Source: Bremia lactucae
Taxonomy: Eukaryota; Oomycota; Peronosporomycetes; Peronosporales; Peronosporaceae
Assembly (NCBI RefSeq): GCF_004359215.1
Contig: NC_090614.1
Coordinates: forward strand, 1,227,943-1,242,102
Direction of reading: 5' to 3'
Length of the DNA stretch: 14,160 nucleotides
The notes below the pieces were generated by a model. The model saw nothing but the letters and a program-made list of their open reading frames with translations, searched no databases and was not told the DNA's origin. The position numbers were made by a program, and so were the translations under genes. Shown here in pieces: positions 1 to 7,610 of this stretch (the first letter of the stretch is position 1; each line of letters opens with the position of its first letter).

Positions 1-45
1 TGCTGTCTCCATGTTGTGAGCCATGAGAGAAGTTTGGATGGGCAA

Positions 46-333
46 TCATGCGCCATCATCCTTCCTCATGAGCTCGTTGTCCGCATCACTACTATGAGGT
101 GACGGCAACGGTGTCGACTCATTGTAGTCGACAATGAGCGACGGATCAGCTTCCTCACTGTTAGAGTGCAATGAATCCTTTAGCCCCGTTAACGCGAAAG
201 CAGCAGTAAATGTCGGCATTTCGACTGAAGCATTGGACGCGGCCGGCAAATTAACGCGATATGTGCGCTTAGGTCAAGGTTGAGTGGGCGTCTTCGCAGA
301 CGACTTACCGACGGGGCCCCTTTTTAGTGGCAT
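46..333 (-). pseudogene. Broken antisense ORF at the 3' end of a Gypsy element
   Basis: Reading from an ATG at 331-333 on the minus strand gives a frame of 95 codons to the TGA at 46-48. It is interrupted once, by an in-frame TGA at 274-276 that one transition could create from CGA. The N-terminus is basic (MPLKRGPVGKSS...), and the rest is Ser/Thr/Glu/Asp-rich with PTFTAAF and STPLPSPHSSDADNE. I do not recognise a domain. It lies in the last 464 bp before a plus-strand polypurine tract and LTR, so it is antisense to the retroelement. LTR orientation is fixed by comparison with the gag-bearing LTR at 5294-5826. Extra antisense ORFs between pol and the 3' LTR are known in some plant Gypsy lineages (Tat/Ogre); whether this is analogous is inference. 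It could also be debris of a neighbouring element. Confidence 0.45.
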
Positions 334-451
334 CTTTGGCGCCGCGTATGGGAACTAAGGTCGCTAGAGTAATTGAGTGAACTAGCGGCGCGTAAAGCTG
401 CTCGCAGTTCCTCGCTCCTCTTTGACGAATTCAAAATGTAAATTCGTTCGT

Positions 452-464
452 AAAGGGGGGATGG
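452..464 (+). other. Polypurine tract of Gypsy element
   Basis: A purine-rich run (AAAGGGGGGATGG, one T) directly abuts the TGTAACGGGC start of the LTR at 465. This is the expected plus-strand priming site of an LTR retrotransposon. It shows that LTR-A is the 3' LTR of an element extending leftward out of the window. Confidence 0.75.
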
Positions 465-992
465 TGTAACGGGCTAAAGTTGCCCTAATGTTACACAGTC
501 CCCGTTAGGTACACTTGGTTTACTTAAAGAGATGGTCAATTACTAAATTAAAGTAATTAGACCCAGCACTCGAGTGCTGGTTCACATTTGTGACCAACCC
601 TTGTGTATGTGATACACATGGGTGCATTCCATTAGGAAGGATGACGGCTAGCGTCATCCGCGAGGTATCTAGAAAGATACGCTCGCAATACATATTAAAT
701 GTTATCTATAGAGATAACATTTCAATTGGTAAAAATAGGTATTTGTATTTAATTCTGTTAAATATAATTAAGTCTGAAAACTACTTTCTACTTGGTAAGT
801 GCGCACGAGGAGACGGATTACCGCTCCCGTGACGACACTTAACCAGAGTACTTAGTGTGTTGGGTGAGCTCGCTAACGCGCCCACCGCAACTACCTCACT
901 GTACGCAAGAGAAGCTGGTCAAACTGCTTCCTCGCTGTGCTAGAGTGTGTGTCTAAGTAGAGCGTGGCCGCATTACGACGTGCCCGCCTACA
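465..992 (+). mobile_element. Gypsy-type LTR (LTR-A), plus orientation, 3' LTR
   Basis: This 528-bp LTR starts TGTAACGGGC and ends CCGCCTACA. It matches the reverse complement of 5294-5826 over its whole length with scattered substitutions and small indels, so both belong to one family. A polypurine tract abuts the left edge, making it a 3' LTR. The internal region is only partly in the window. The first 260 bp contain a chain of self-complementary segments: 465-495, 563-580, 597-623, 639-659, 661-685 and 697-722. ORFs crossing it are by-products of LTR sequence, not genes. The target-site duplication cannot be tested because the 5' end is off-window. Confidence 0.9.
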
Positions 993-1364
993 CAAGGTAT
1001 CGCACCTCAATGTTATTTTTTTTAAAATTTAGACTAAGTAACTTTACGATATGCTCAAGAATGTATACGAGAATCGGCTGTTGTAAACTCAATAACATAG
1101 TAGACAGGCCCTGCTATGATCTCACACGGAAAGAAGCGATACTATTTGGTCAGTTTTGGCCTCCAAAAATGGACAATAAGGCTGTATATGATATGATGAT
1201 TATGCTGTCATAAACAGCAAACTGGATACTCGTAAGGACTTCTTGCAACTGGTTAGATGGAGTTAGCCAGCAAGTTGAAGCACTTAATAGGTTGAAACAA
1301 ACACAAGGGGTAACATTAAATTCAAAATACATTCATCTTCGCGATTGTGTGCTCCGAAGATGGA
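993..1364. other. Unassigned spacer between LTR-A and the Copia LTR
   Basis: AT-rich sequence with no convincing gene. Open frames here are short and have no recognisable motif. The first 20 bp after LTR-A (CAAGGTATCGCACC...) loosely resemble the primer-binding region following LTR-B. An 8-bp inverted repeat (CATCTTCG / CGAAGATG) lies near 1332-1361, close to the proposed outer edge of the Copia LTR. Confidence 0.4.
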
Positions 1365-1810
1365 TGTAACACGCTATTCCCCCCAAGTTTATTCGCGACG
1401 ACATGCCTGCAACCGTTATTAATAAAATATGCAATGAATTTTTCTTTCTTGCCAACTAAGCTTAATCAGATCTATCGTTTAAGTAGTGGAAACACCGGCT
1501 TTGGAGAAAGCAGCATTAAATTGACTTGTTTCTACTAAACAATGAGTAGACAAGTCTGCTCGAGACAAATTCAAGAGCATTCAAGTTAAAAAATCTAGAA
1601 AAAATGTTAAAAAGTAAATTACGAAGTAATTTATTTAAACTCTTCAGCTCGCGAGGGGTTAGTCTAAGCCTTCAATCTACGAATATCCTAGTGGATACTT
1701 TTCTAGATATATCTTCTTTGCAATCCGTTTATCCCCTTTGAGGTCTAATTCTGTCGTAGGTGATGGGGGCCCATCTGCAGAGCTGTGCAACTGTAGCCAT
1801 ATTCGTAACA
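1365..1810 (-). mobile_element. Copia 3' LTR (outer edge tentative)
   Basis: On the minus strand the Copia RNase H stop codon (1824-1826) is followed by a short polypurine tract (GAGTGGGAG, complement of 1811-1819) and then TGTTACGAAT starting at 1810. This is the normal order stop, PPT, 3' LTR. The outer end is uncertain: the minus strand reads ...GTGTTACA with its last base at 1365, which would give a 446-bp LTR with TG...CA ends. No second copy is present to confirm this. The sequence is AT-rich with no coding signal. Confidence 0.6.
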
Positions 1811-1823
1811 CTCCCACTCGCCG

Positions 1824-2310
1824 CTACTGCATAGAATTCGCTTTATTGATTCCACTTGCTTCACGCAAGAAGTTTAACGTCTTGGCTCCTAGTCCCTTGG
1901 TCAACATGTCAGCAAGCTGATGCTTCGTTTCATTGTAGTCAAGCTTGAGCGTTCCGCGCTCCACGTTCTCGCAAATAAAATGATGACGAATATCCATATG
2001 CTGCATTCTTGCATGATATCCATTATTTTTTGCCAGTGCAATCGCTTCTTGGTTATCTTCCCAGACAAGCGTTCCTCCCACTTGCTCGCGATTCATGTCC
2101 TTCAGCAATATAATGCACCCAAAGCACTACTTATGTGCAAAGGCTTAAAGCCATGTATTCAGCTTCGGCGGAGGTGAAAGCGACAATCCTTTAATACTTA
2201 GACTTAAACACCACTGGAGCATTTTCAAACAATACCATAACTCCAGAGACGGAACGCGGTCATCTCTGTTGCTGCCCTAGTCAGCGTCCGTTAATGCCTT
2301 GGCAGTAACC
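1824..2310 (-). pseudogene. Copia pol remnant: RNase H domain
   Basis: The minus-strand translation carries the Copia-type RNase H: KALTDAD then a TAG where Trp is expected, GSNRDDR, a SAEAEYMAL block, VWEDNQEAIALAKN, MDIRHHF, and the terminal KHQLADMLTKGLG. The Asp, Glu and Asp metal-binding positions are recognisable. The order relative to RT upstream (higher coordinates) and the LTR downstream is normal for Ty1/Copia. The frame is broken around 2110-2280 by stops and indels, so no functional enzyme can be made. Confidence 0.85.
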
Positions 2311-3256
2311 ATTATGGAACCTCCGTTGTACGTAAGGCCGTAATCCCTAGTTGACTTCAGATATCGAAGAACGCGAATAGGTGCATTCGAGTGCTGCACT
2401 CCAGGGTTTTCTAGGAAGCGTGACAACTGCGTCACCACAAACGCGATGTCTGGTCGCGTAAGGTCTTGATCGCATTTCAGCACGTTTATCTTCTACAGTT
2501 GGTGACAGCATCTTCGACAGCTTCGGGTCAGAAGCGCATGGGTTCTCGACCGGCTTTGCTTGATCATGCGGGTTTCTTTAATCTTGTCATAGTCAATCTC
2601 CATACCCAAAACAAACTTCACCGTGCCCACCTCTTTCATTTTAAAGGCGTTTTTGGACCATTTTGACTTCATTTATCTCCTCGCTCGTCCTTGCAGCGAT
2701 GATCATTTCATCCACGTAAAGACACACGTACACGAATCTGTTTCGAGTATGCTTCACATGAGCACATTAGTCCGCACCACAGCTCTTACGATTGGTCTTC
2801 AAGAATACGTGTCGAATTGTCTTGTTCCAAGCACTTGCTGCTTGCTTCTAACCTTAGATAGCCTTCTCTAGCTTGCATGTCATGCCCTTCGCGTTCTTTA
2901 CACCTAATGGACTTCCATGTATACCATTCCCCTCAAGCCACCATTAAGGAACGCTGTATCTGCGTCCAGCTGCTCCATAGAATATCCGACTACCGCACAC
3001 ACAGCAAATACAACTCTTATTGAGTTTATGTTTGCCACTTGCGAGTATGTTTCAAAGAAGTCAACTAAAAACTCCTGCTTGAACCCATGAGCTACCAAGC
3101 GAGCCTTGTATCGAATCACTCGACCATTTTGGTCACGCTTTTAAGCGAAAAACCAACGGCACTCGATTGGGCGGGCAGTATCTCCACTTGGAACAAGGGC
3201 CCATGGTTGGTTCTTGGCGTGCGACTGAAGTTCTGCATCAATTGTCTGACGCCATT
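2311..3256 (-). pseudogene. Copia pol remnant: reverse transcriptase
   Basis: From high to low coordinates the minus strand encodes fragments of a Copia RT. These are IDAELQSHAKNQPW; a run ending VIRYKARLVAHGFKQ; the conserved LDADTAFLNG (catalytic Asp); KQAASAWNKTIRHVF; VYVCLYVDEMIIAA at the active-site hairpin; and TRPDIAFVVTQLSRFLENP near the C-terminus. The active-site box is normally YVDD; here GAT GAA gives YVDE (near 2695-2710), so the second catalytic Asp is replaced by Glu. Several frameshifts and stops (for example TAA after WFFA near 3140) also break the frame. The element is dead. Confidence 0.88.
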
Positions 3257-3335
3257 ACACGTATGCAGAGTATATTGCCAGTGGTGAATCAGCAGATTGC
3301 TGATTCACCACTGGCAATAGCCTCTGCATACGTGT
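3257..3335. repeat. 38-bp inverted duplication inside Copia pol
   Basis: Arms 3257-3294 and 3298-3335 are reverse complements with two mismatches (TA versus GC at 3271-3272), separated by a 3-nt spacer (GAT). On the minus strand one arm reads as the expected Copia sequence PNTYAEAIASGES just upstream of WRQTIDAELQ. The second arm is an inverted copy wedged between them. It can form a stable hairpin but breaks pol. Confidence 0.95.
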
Positions 3336-4138
3336 TTGGTGTGTCGGGAACGTTATTAATGCTCGCAGCATATGCCGGTTCTGCCTCTGCAAGCAAGCCT
3401 TTTTCGTCAATCCTGGCACGCTTTGGTGATGGACATTTTTACCGGCCGAACATTTTTTAGTTAAAATGCAGGCTCTCGAGTACGTCTCGGATTTTCCGCC
3501 TCGAAATGAAACACCAAGCAGTCGTCATGAACACCTTGTGGTGGCGGTCGATACTCTGTCATCTGCCGTCCATTTGAATTTGAATCTAGTGTTGTCAGTT
3601 GTAGTTGCCTTGGTTCTTGCTCGGCTTCCATCCCTGTTCATCTCCACATCCATTCAGGTTCGTCGGCAGATTCCATGGGCTCGTCTCTTGACTGCTGGTG
3701 GGCGGGGGTCGCTTTCCGCATCATTGTCCTTGGCTACATAAATTAAAATTCCAGGCTGCGGCGATTGCGTGTCATATATTCCGCCCACCTCTCGCTCGTC
3801 CAGCTTGATCGAACGTGAAACCTTGACCTTAAAAGCATCGTAGTCAAATAGACGGTAACCTTTTGCATTCTCGGCGTATACCAATATCATACAGCGACAA
3901 CTCTTGGACTCGAGTTTCGCCTTCTTCACATCGTCGATTTGAGCATATCCTTTTGATCCAATCACACGCAAGTAATCGATACAGGGCTTAACCTTCAACC
4001 ATAACTCGTACAGCGTCGTCTTGTTGATGTCCGAGCGAAGGCTCATCAGGGTTATAAACGCCGGAAGACTCGCTTGGACCTCTTTGACAGGATAATGCTG
4101 AGGGTTCCGCGTTACTCGCGTGATATCCCTCGCTCTCC
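3336..4138 (-). pseudogene. Copia pol remnant: integrase C-terminus and linker
   Basis: The minus-strand frame from 4138 to 3654 reads as the C-terminal part of a Copia integrase. It includes MSLRSDINKTTLYELW, KPCIDYLRVIGSKGYA (usual form LRVFG), KLESKSCRCMILVYAENAKGYRLFDYD and KVSRSIKLDEREVGG. The catalytic D-D-E core would lie upstream, in or beyond the 100-N gap. Below 3654 the linker to RT is degenerate; no frame persists until the TYAEAIASGES block. Open frames on the plus strand between 3167 and 3741 are shadows of this region. Confidence 0.85.
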
Positions 4139-4238
4139 NNNNNNNNNNNNNNNNNNNNNNNNNNNNNNNNNNNNNNNNNNNNNNNNNNNNNNNNNNNNNN
4201 NNNNNNNNNNNNNNNNNNNNNNNNNNNNNNNNNNNNNN
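4139..4238. other. Assembly gap (100 N)
   Basis: Exactly 100 undetermined bases, the conventional placeholder for a scaffold gap of unknown size. Copia integrase sequence lies on its left and Gypsy gag on its right, both read on the minus strand. The true distance and order across this junction are therefore unknown. ORFs drawn through the Ns are artefacts. Confidence 0.97.
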
Positions 4239-5169
4239 GCAGAACTCATGCGTCTCGCACGCTGGTTCTTGAAATTGCCCTTTGGGAAGGGAGTCCTCTT
4301 GCTGGGCATCTTTGCCCCAGCAGGAACCCTGGCATAGCAGCGAGCCGTCATATGGCCACGCTTGCCGCATTTAAAACAGACAACGTCTGCATTGCCTAAC
4401 TCCATGGGAGTGTCGTCTAACCTCTCGGCCGACGGCTTATACCAAGCTGTCGCCGAGGCACTGTTGTAGGATTGCTCCTCAACTAAGGCAATTTAGATTG
4501 CCTCTTCCATCGTCGACGGCACCTTTCTGAAAAGGGCCTGTCCGATGGGCCATGCCATAGTCGTTCATAATGTGGGCACCTTGATGTGCTCCGGAATCGG
4601 AACTAAGGTTATGGACGCCGACAGCGAGCGCATCTCCTGCACATACTCTTGCAGATATTGCTTCGCCTGTCGCGCTCCAAAGAAGCGCGCCTGAAGCAAC
4701 ACTTCGTTGTTCGGCGGCTGGAACATGGCGCGAATCTTTTCCCTAAAGATCGGCCATGTAGGGAACGCCTTTCTGTCCGCCATCAGCGCCAAGTAAGCCC
4801 ACCCTGAAGCCTTACCGCGCAGATGTGACATGGCGTACGACACCATCAGGCTGTCATCCTCGATGAGCTGGGCGACACCGCATTGCTCCACGGCTAAAAG
4901 CCAGTGGACAATCGTGTGTGCTGAAGTTCCATCGAACTTGAGCGAGTCCATCCGTCAGCAGTTCTGTTGAGAGCCTCGCTCCAAGCCTGCTCATGCCTCA
5001 GCTCATCCTGAGTCTGAGTGACGGAGTCCGCCGCAGCATGGCCCTGTGCCTCGGACGCGGCCCTCCGCTGTCCGAGCACGAATGCCTCAAACTGCTCTAA
5101 CTGAGCAACATGTTGCTCAGGAGGACTACTCAGGAGCCTGGTCAGGGCTTGACCAAGTCCTTGCTTCAT
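4239..5169 (-). pseudogene. Gypsy gag, frameshifted
   Basis: Translation from ATG 5167-5169 starts MKQGLGQALTRLLSS and runs through a Gln/Glu/Ala-rich, probably helical segment. After a +1/-1 shift near 4951 it continues as MDSLKFDGTSAHTIVHWLLA, a capsid-like gag domain (GKASGWAYL, FREKIRAMFQPPNNE, LQEYVQEMRSL). A second shift lies near 4566-4571 and an in-frame TAA near 4490. A zinc knuckle CFKCGKRGHMTARC (CX2CX4HX4C) at about 4337-4380 and a basic tail follow up to the assembly gap. The gene starts about 125 bp inside LTR-B, as expected for gag. It packages element RNA into virus-like particles in live relatives; this copy is broken. Confidence 0.85.
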
Positions 5170-5278
5170 AAGCCCTGCCACCCCCAATGATGTTTGGAGA
5201 GGTGGGCAAAATGAGCCCAATCAATATTGAGGCTCATCCTCACGTACACACGTGGAGATGCGGGTCGTGAGAAGGATT

Positions 5279-5293
5279 TCAAGTGCTACCAAG
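5279..5293 (-). other. Probable primer-binding site after LTR-B
   Basis: Immediately after the LTR end (...CTACA) the minus strand reads CTTGGTAGCACTTG. A TGG a few bases inside the LTR edge is the expected complement of a tRNA CCA end. The tRNA was not identified. The position, between the LTR and gag, fixes this as the 5' LTR side. Confidence 0.5.
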
Positions 5294-5826
5294 TGTAGGC
5301 GGGCACGTCGTAATGCGGCCACGCTCTACTTAGACACACACCCTAGCACAGCATAGAAGCGGTTCAACCTGCTTCTCTTGCGTGATGTGAGGTAGTTGTG
5401 GTGGGCGCGTTAGCGACCTCACCCAACACACTAAGTACTGTGATTGATAGTCGTCACGGGAGCGGTAATTCGGCTGCTCGTGCGCACTTATCAAGAAATA
5501 AGTAGTTTTCAGACTGATTTATATTTAATCGTATTAATTATAAATATCTATCTTTACCAATTAAAATGTCATCTCTATATATAACGCGTAATATGTATTG
5601 CGAGCGTATCTTTCTAGATACCTCGCGTAACGGATGACGCTAGGCGTCATCCCTCCTAATGCGAATGCACCCATGTGTATCACATACACAAGGGTTGGTC
5701 ACAAATGTGCACCACACACGAGTGCTGAGTCTAATTACTATTATTTAGTAATTGACCATCCCCTTAAGTATACCAAGTGTACTTAACGGGGATTGTGTAA
5801 CATTAGGGAAACTTTAGCCCGTTACA
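5294..5826 (-). mobile_element. Gypsy-type LTR (LTR-B), minus orientation, 5' LTR
   Basis: This 533-bp LTR, read on the minus strand, begins TGTAACGGGCTAAAG at 5826 and ends GCCTACA at 5294. It pairs with LTR-A (465-992) in the opposite orientation and is followed inside by a primer-binding region and gag, so it is the 5' LTR of a minus-strand element. Of the hairpins in LTR-A, the ACCC...GGGT, GGATGACG...CGTCATCC and GTATCT...AGATAC stems are kept. The CCAGCACTCG palindrome and the ATGTTATCT stem are eroded. Its upstream edge joins a Gypsy RT fragment directly. Confidence 0.92.
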
Positions 5827-6286
5827 TTTGTGCTGGTATAGTGACAGCGTTAAGCTTATTATAAGCATGTACAATGCGCCGTTTACCATTTGGCTTTTTG
5901 ACACAAAATGTCGGTGTCGAATGAGGAGATTTGCTCTCTCGTACTATTCCAGCCTCGTGCTTAGCTAGGAAGAAATCGTCAATGACGTCACACTGCTCCC
6001 TTGGCAAAGGCCATGATCTTGTGACACAGTATTTGGTTCCGGATGTGAACCGCCTCGATCCGACAATGCGACCACGCCGCACCGTTGACCAGGCATATTC
6101 ATACCGCAACTGAGGCGTTTGCCTCAACATTAAAAGAGGATTGACCTCCAATTCAGTTCCTATGAGAAAAGGAGGTGATGCCAGCAAGATCGCCGTAGTA
6201 GCCCACCTACGTAATTTGGACTGTGACTGATGAGAAATGCGGACCCTACGAAAGTTTCCTGAAAAACATTTCGGCCTGGCCCGTCC
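5757..6286. repeat. Direct repeat unit, copy A (copy B at 7083-7610)
   Basis: The segment made of the first ~66 bp of a Gypsy LTR plus ~460 bp of Gypsy pol occurs again at 7083-7610 in the same orientation. By eye, about seven substitutions separate the pol parts (about 98.5% identity). The LTR parts differ more (several substitutions and indels in 66 bp). Both copies share the same LTR/pol junction and the same outer end near GGCCCGTCCG. Confidence 0.9.
5827..6284 (-). pseudogene. Gypsy reverse transcriptase N-terminus, truncated (copy A)
   Basis: The minus-strand frame carries GTKYCVTRSWPLPREQCDVI, DDFFLAKHEAGIVRES, SPHSTPTFCVKKPNGK and RIVHAYNKLNAVTIPAQ. This is the start of a Ty3/Gypsy RT up to the block before the catalytic region. 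It stops abruptly at 5827, where the LTR-B start follows. The YxDD active site, RNase H and integrase are absent. Upstream of GTKYC the sequence (SPPFLIGTELEVNPLL...) is open but not assigned; the expected PR-RT linker seems shifted or partly deleted. An open frame continues to 6568, but the coding-like frame above 6285 is a different one. Confidence 0.82.
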
Positions 6287-6926
6287 GACGAAGGAGTAAA
6301 TCTGCGATGGAGCAAGATCCGATCCGGTCGTATTTGGAGTTGGGAAAGATATGACCCTGCCCGTCTCGTATTCAGAAGTTGTTGCTCCAGCCAAACGCCC
6401 TCCAAAATTTGTAGATCGCAAGCAAGTGGTGATCTTGAGCCGGCTCGACTTCGAGAAAGGCAGTCTGGTACGACAGGACCCGGTCAGCGCCGTCCTACCA
6501 GCTCTGACCACCGAGGACCAAAGGAGCACTGTGCGTAGACATCCGGCCCTGACGACGCTCCAAATCATCCGCTGTAGGCTGAAGAAACCTGTCTATATCC
6601 TTCACAACGGAATCTTGCAACGGTACTGACACCCACGCAGATTTAAGCGCTTGCAAAATCATACTGGTAGGCGAAGGCCGCTCTCTAAATACTTGGACAC
6701 GTAACGAGTCAAAATACTTCTCAAGGGCCTGTGTAAGCAATCGCAGAGCATGCTTTGTACGTTGAGTTTTAATGGCAACCTCGATAGACGCAACCAGTTC
6801 CCTCGGGCTTCTTTGGAGTGAAGAAGAGACCTGAATTGAACTTGTATCGCTTCTCGTCTGGTGAGGAAGCACCGGATCACAGAAAGGTTTTGCAAAAATT
6901 GTGAATATATAGCTTTCCGTGCCCAT
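6285..6926 (-). pseudogene. Unrecognised coding-like sequence with two nonsense codons
   Basis: A single minus-strand frame of about 214 codons runs from 6926 to 6285 with only two in-frame stops: TAG after GGQSW and TGA after FGWSNNF, each one base from a sense codon. The protein looks real: it is rich in Leu and charged residues and includes RLLTQALEKYFDSLRVQVF, LKSAWVSVPLQDSVVKDIDR, FLQPTADDLERRQ, LSYQTAFLE, HHLLAIYKFWRAFGW and SKYDRIGS. I recognise no domain. It sits upstream (in minus sense) of the Gypsy RT fragment, so it may be an oomycete Gypsy gag or pre-RT region, or a separate element or host gene captured here. ORFs in the other frames are shadows. Confidence 0.5.
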
Positions 6927-7082
6927 ACCGGAATGTCGAGAACTGCGGCTGTAAATAGAATGGACGACAGGTGGTAGTGTTAAGAATCAACACGTGATGC
7001 TCGACACTGGTTGCAATCTTAACTGCCGTGAACAAGCGTCATTGGAGCTTTGATACGAAGCGCTCCAATTACGCTGCTGTAG

Positions 7083-7148
7083 ATCCCCTTAATAGACCAA
7101 TGTACTTAACGGGGACTGTGTAACATTAGGGAAACTTGAGCCCGTTAT
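7083..7148 (-). mobile_element. Gypsy LTR fragment (first ~66 bp)
   Basis: The minus strand from 7148 reads TATAACGGGCTCAAGTTTCC..., matching the first ~66 bp of LTR-B (with TGTAAC changed to TATAAC), and stops near 7083. It adjoins the RT fragment at exactly the same base as in copy A. Confidence 0.85.
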
Positions 7149-7610
7149 ATTTGTGCTGGTATAGTGACAGCGTTAAGCTTATTATAAGCATGTACAATGC
7201 GCCGTTTACCATTTGGCTTTTTGACACAAAATGTCGGTGTCGAATGAGGAGATTCGCTCTCTCGTACTATTCCAGCCTCGTGCTTAGCTAGGAAGAAATC
7301 GTCAATGACGTCACACTGCTCCCTTGGCAAAGGCCATGATCTTGTGACACAGTATTTGGTTCCGGATGTAAACCACCTCGATCCGACAATGCGACCACGC
7401 CGCACCGTTGACCAGGCATATTCATACCGCAACGGAGGCGTTTGCCTCAACATTAAAAGAGGATTGACCTCCAATTCAGTTCCTATGAGAAAAGGAGGTG
7501 ATGCCAGCAAGATCGCCGTAGTAGCCCACCTACGTAATTTGGACTGTGACAGATGAGAAAAGCGGACCCTACGAAAGTTTCTTGAAAAACATTTCGGCCT
7601 GGCCCGTCCG
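7149..7610 (-). pseudogene. Gypsy reverse transcriptase N-terminus, truncated (copy B)
   Basis: This is the second copy of the RT fragment, carrying the same blocks (GTKYCVTRSWPLPREQ, SPHSTPTFCVKKPNGK, AYNKLNAVTIPAQ) in one open frame of about 121 codons. It ends at the same junction with an LTR start. At its upstream end (7610) it is joined to LINE sequence after the residues DSADAM, whereas copy A continues into different sequence at the equivalent position. It lacks the RT active site and is non-functional. Identity to copy A is about 98.5% by eye. Confidence 0.82.

Noticed and set aside
590..832. 80-codon plus-strand ORF, and the ORF at 947-1213
   Set aside because: Both lie in or run out of LTR-A, are not open in LTR-B, and have no protein motif.
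1330..1365. 8-bp inverted repeat CATCTTCG / CGAAGATG
   Set aside because: Too short to interpret alone; mentioned only as a neighbour of the possible Copia LTR edge.
3167..3741. Overlapping plus-strand ORFs
   Set aside because: They are shadows of the Copia pol remnant on the minus strand, and some exist only because of the inverted duplication.
3654..4405. ORFs running through the N block
   Set aside because: They join Gypsy gag (partly out of frame) with Copia integrase across unknown bases.
465..5826. LTR-A and LTR-B as the two ends of one element
   Set aside because: They are in opposite orientations; the polypurine tract of A and the gag of B show they belong to two different insertions.
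6960..7080. Plus-strand KNQHVMLDTGCNLN resembling an aspartic protease D-T-G site
   Set aside because: The frame is very short, ends at once, and runs opposite to the surrounding elements; no flanking protease blocks.
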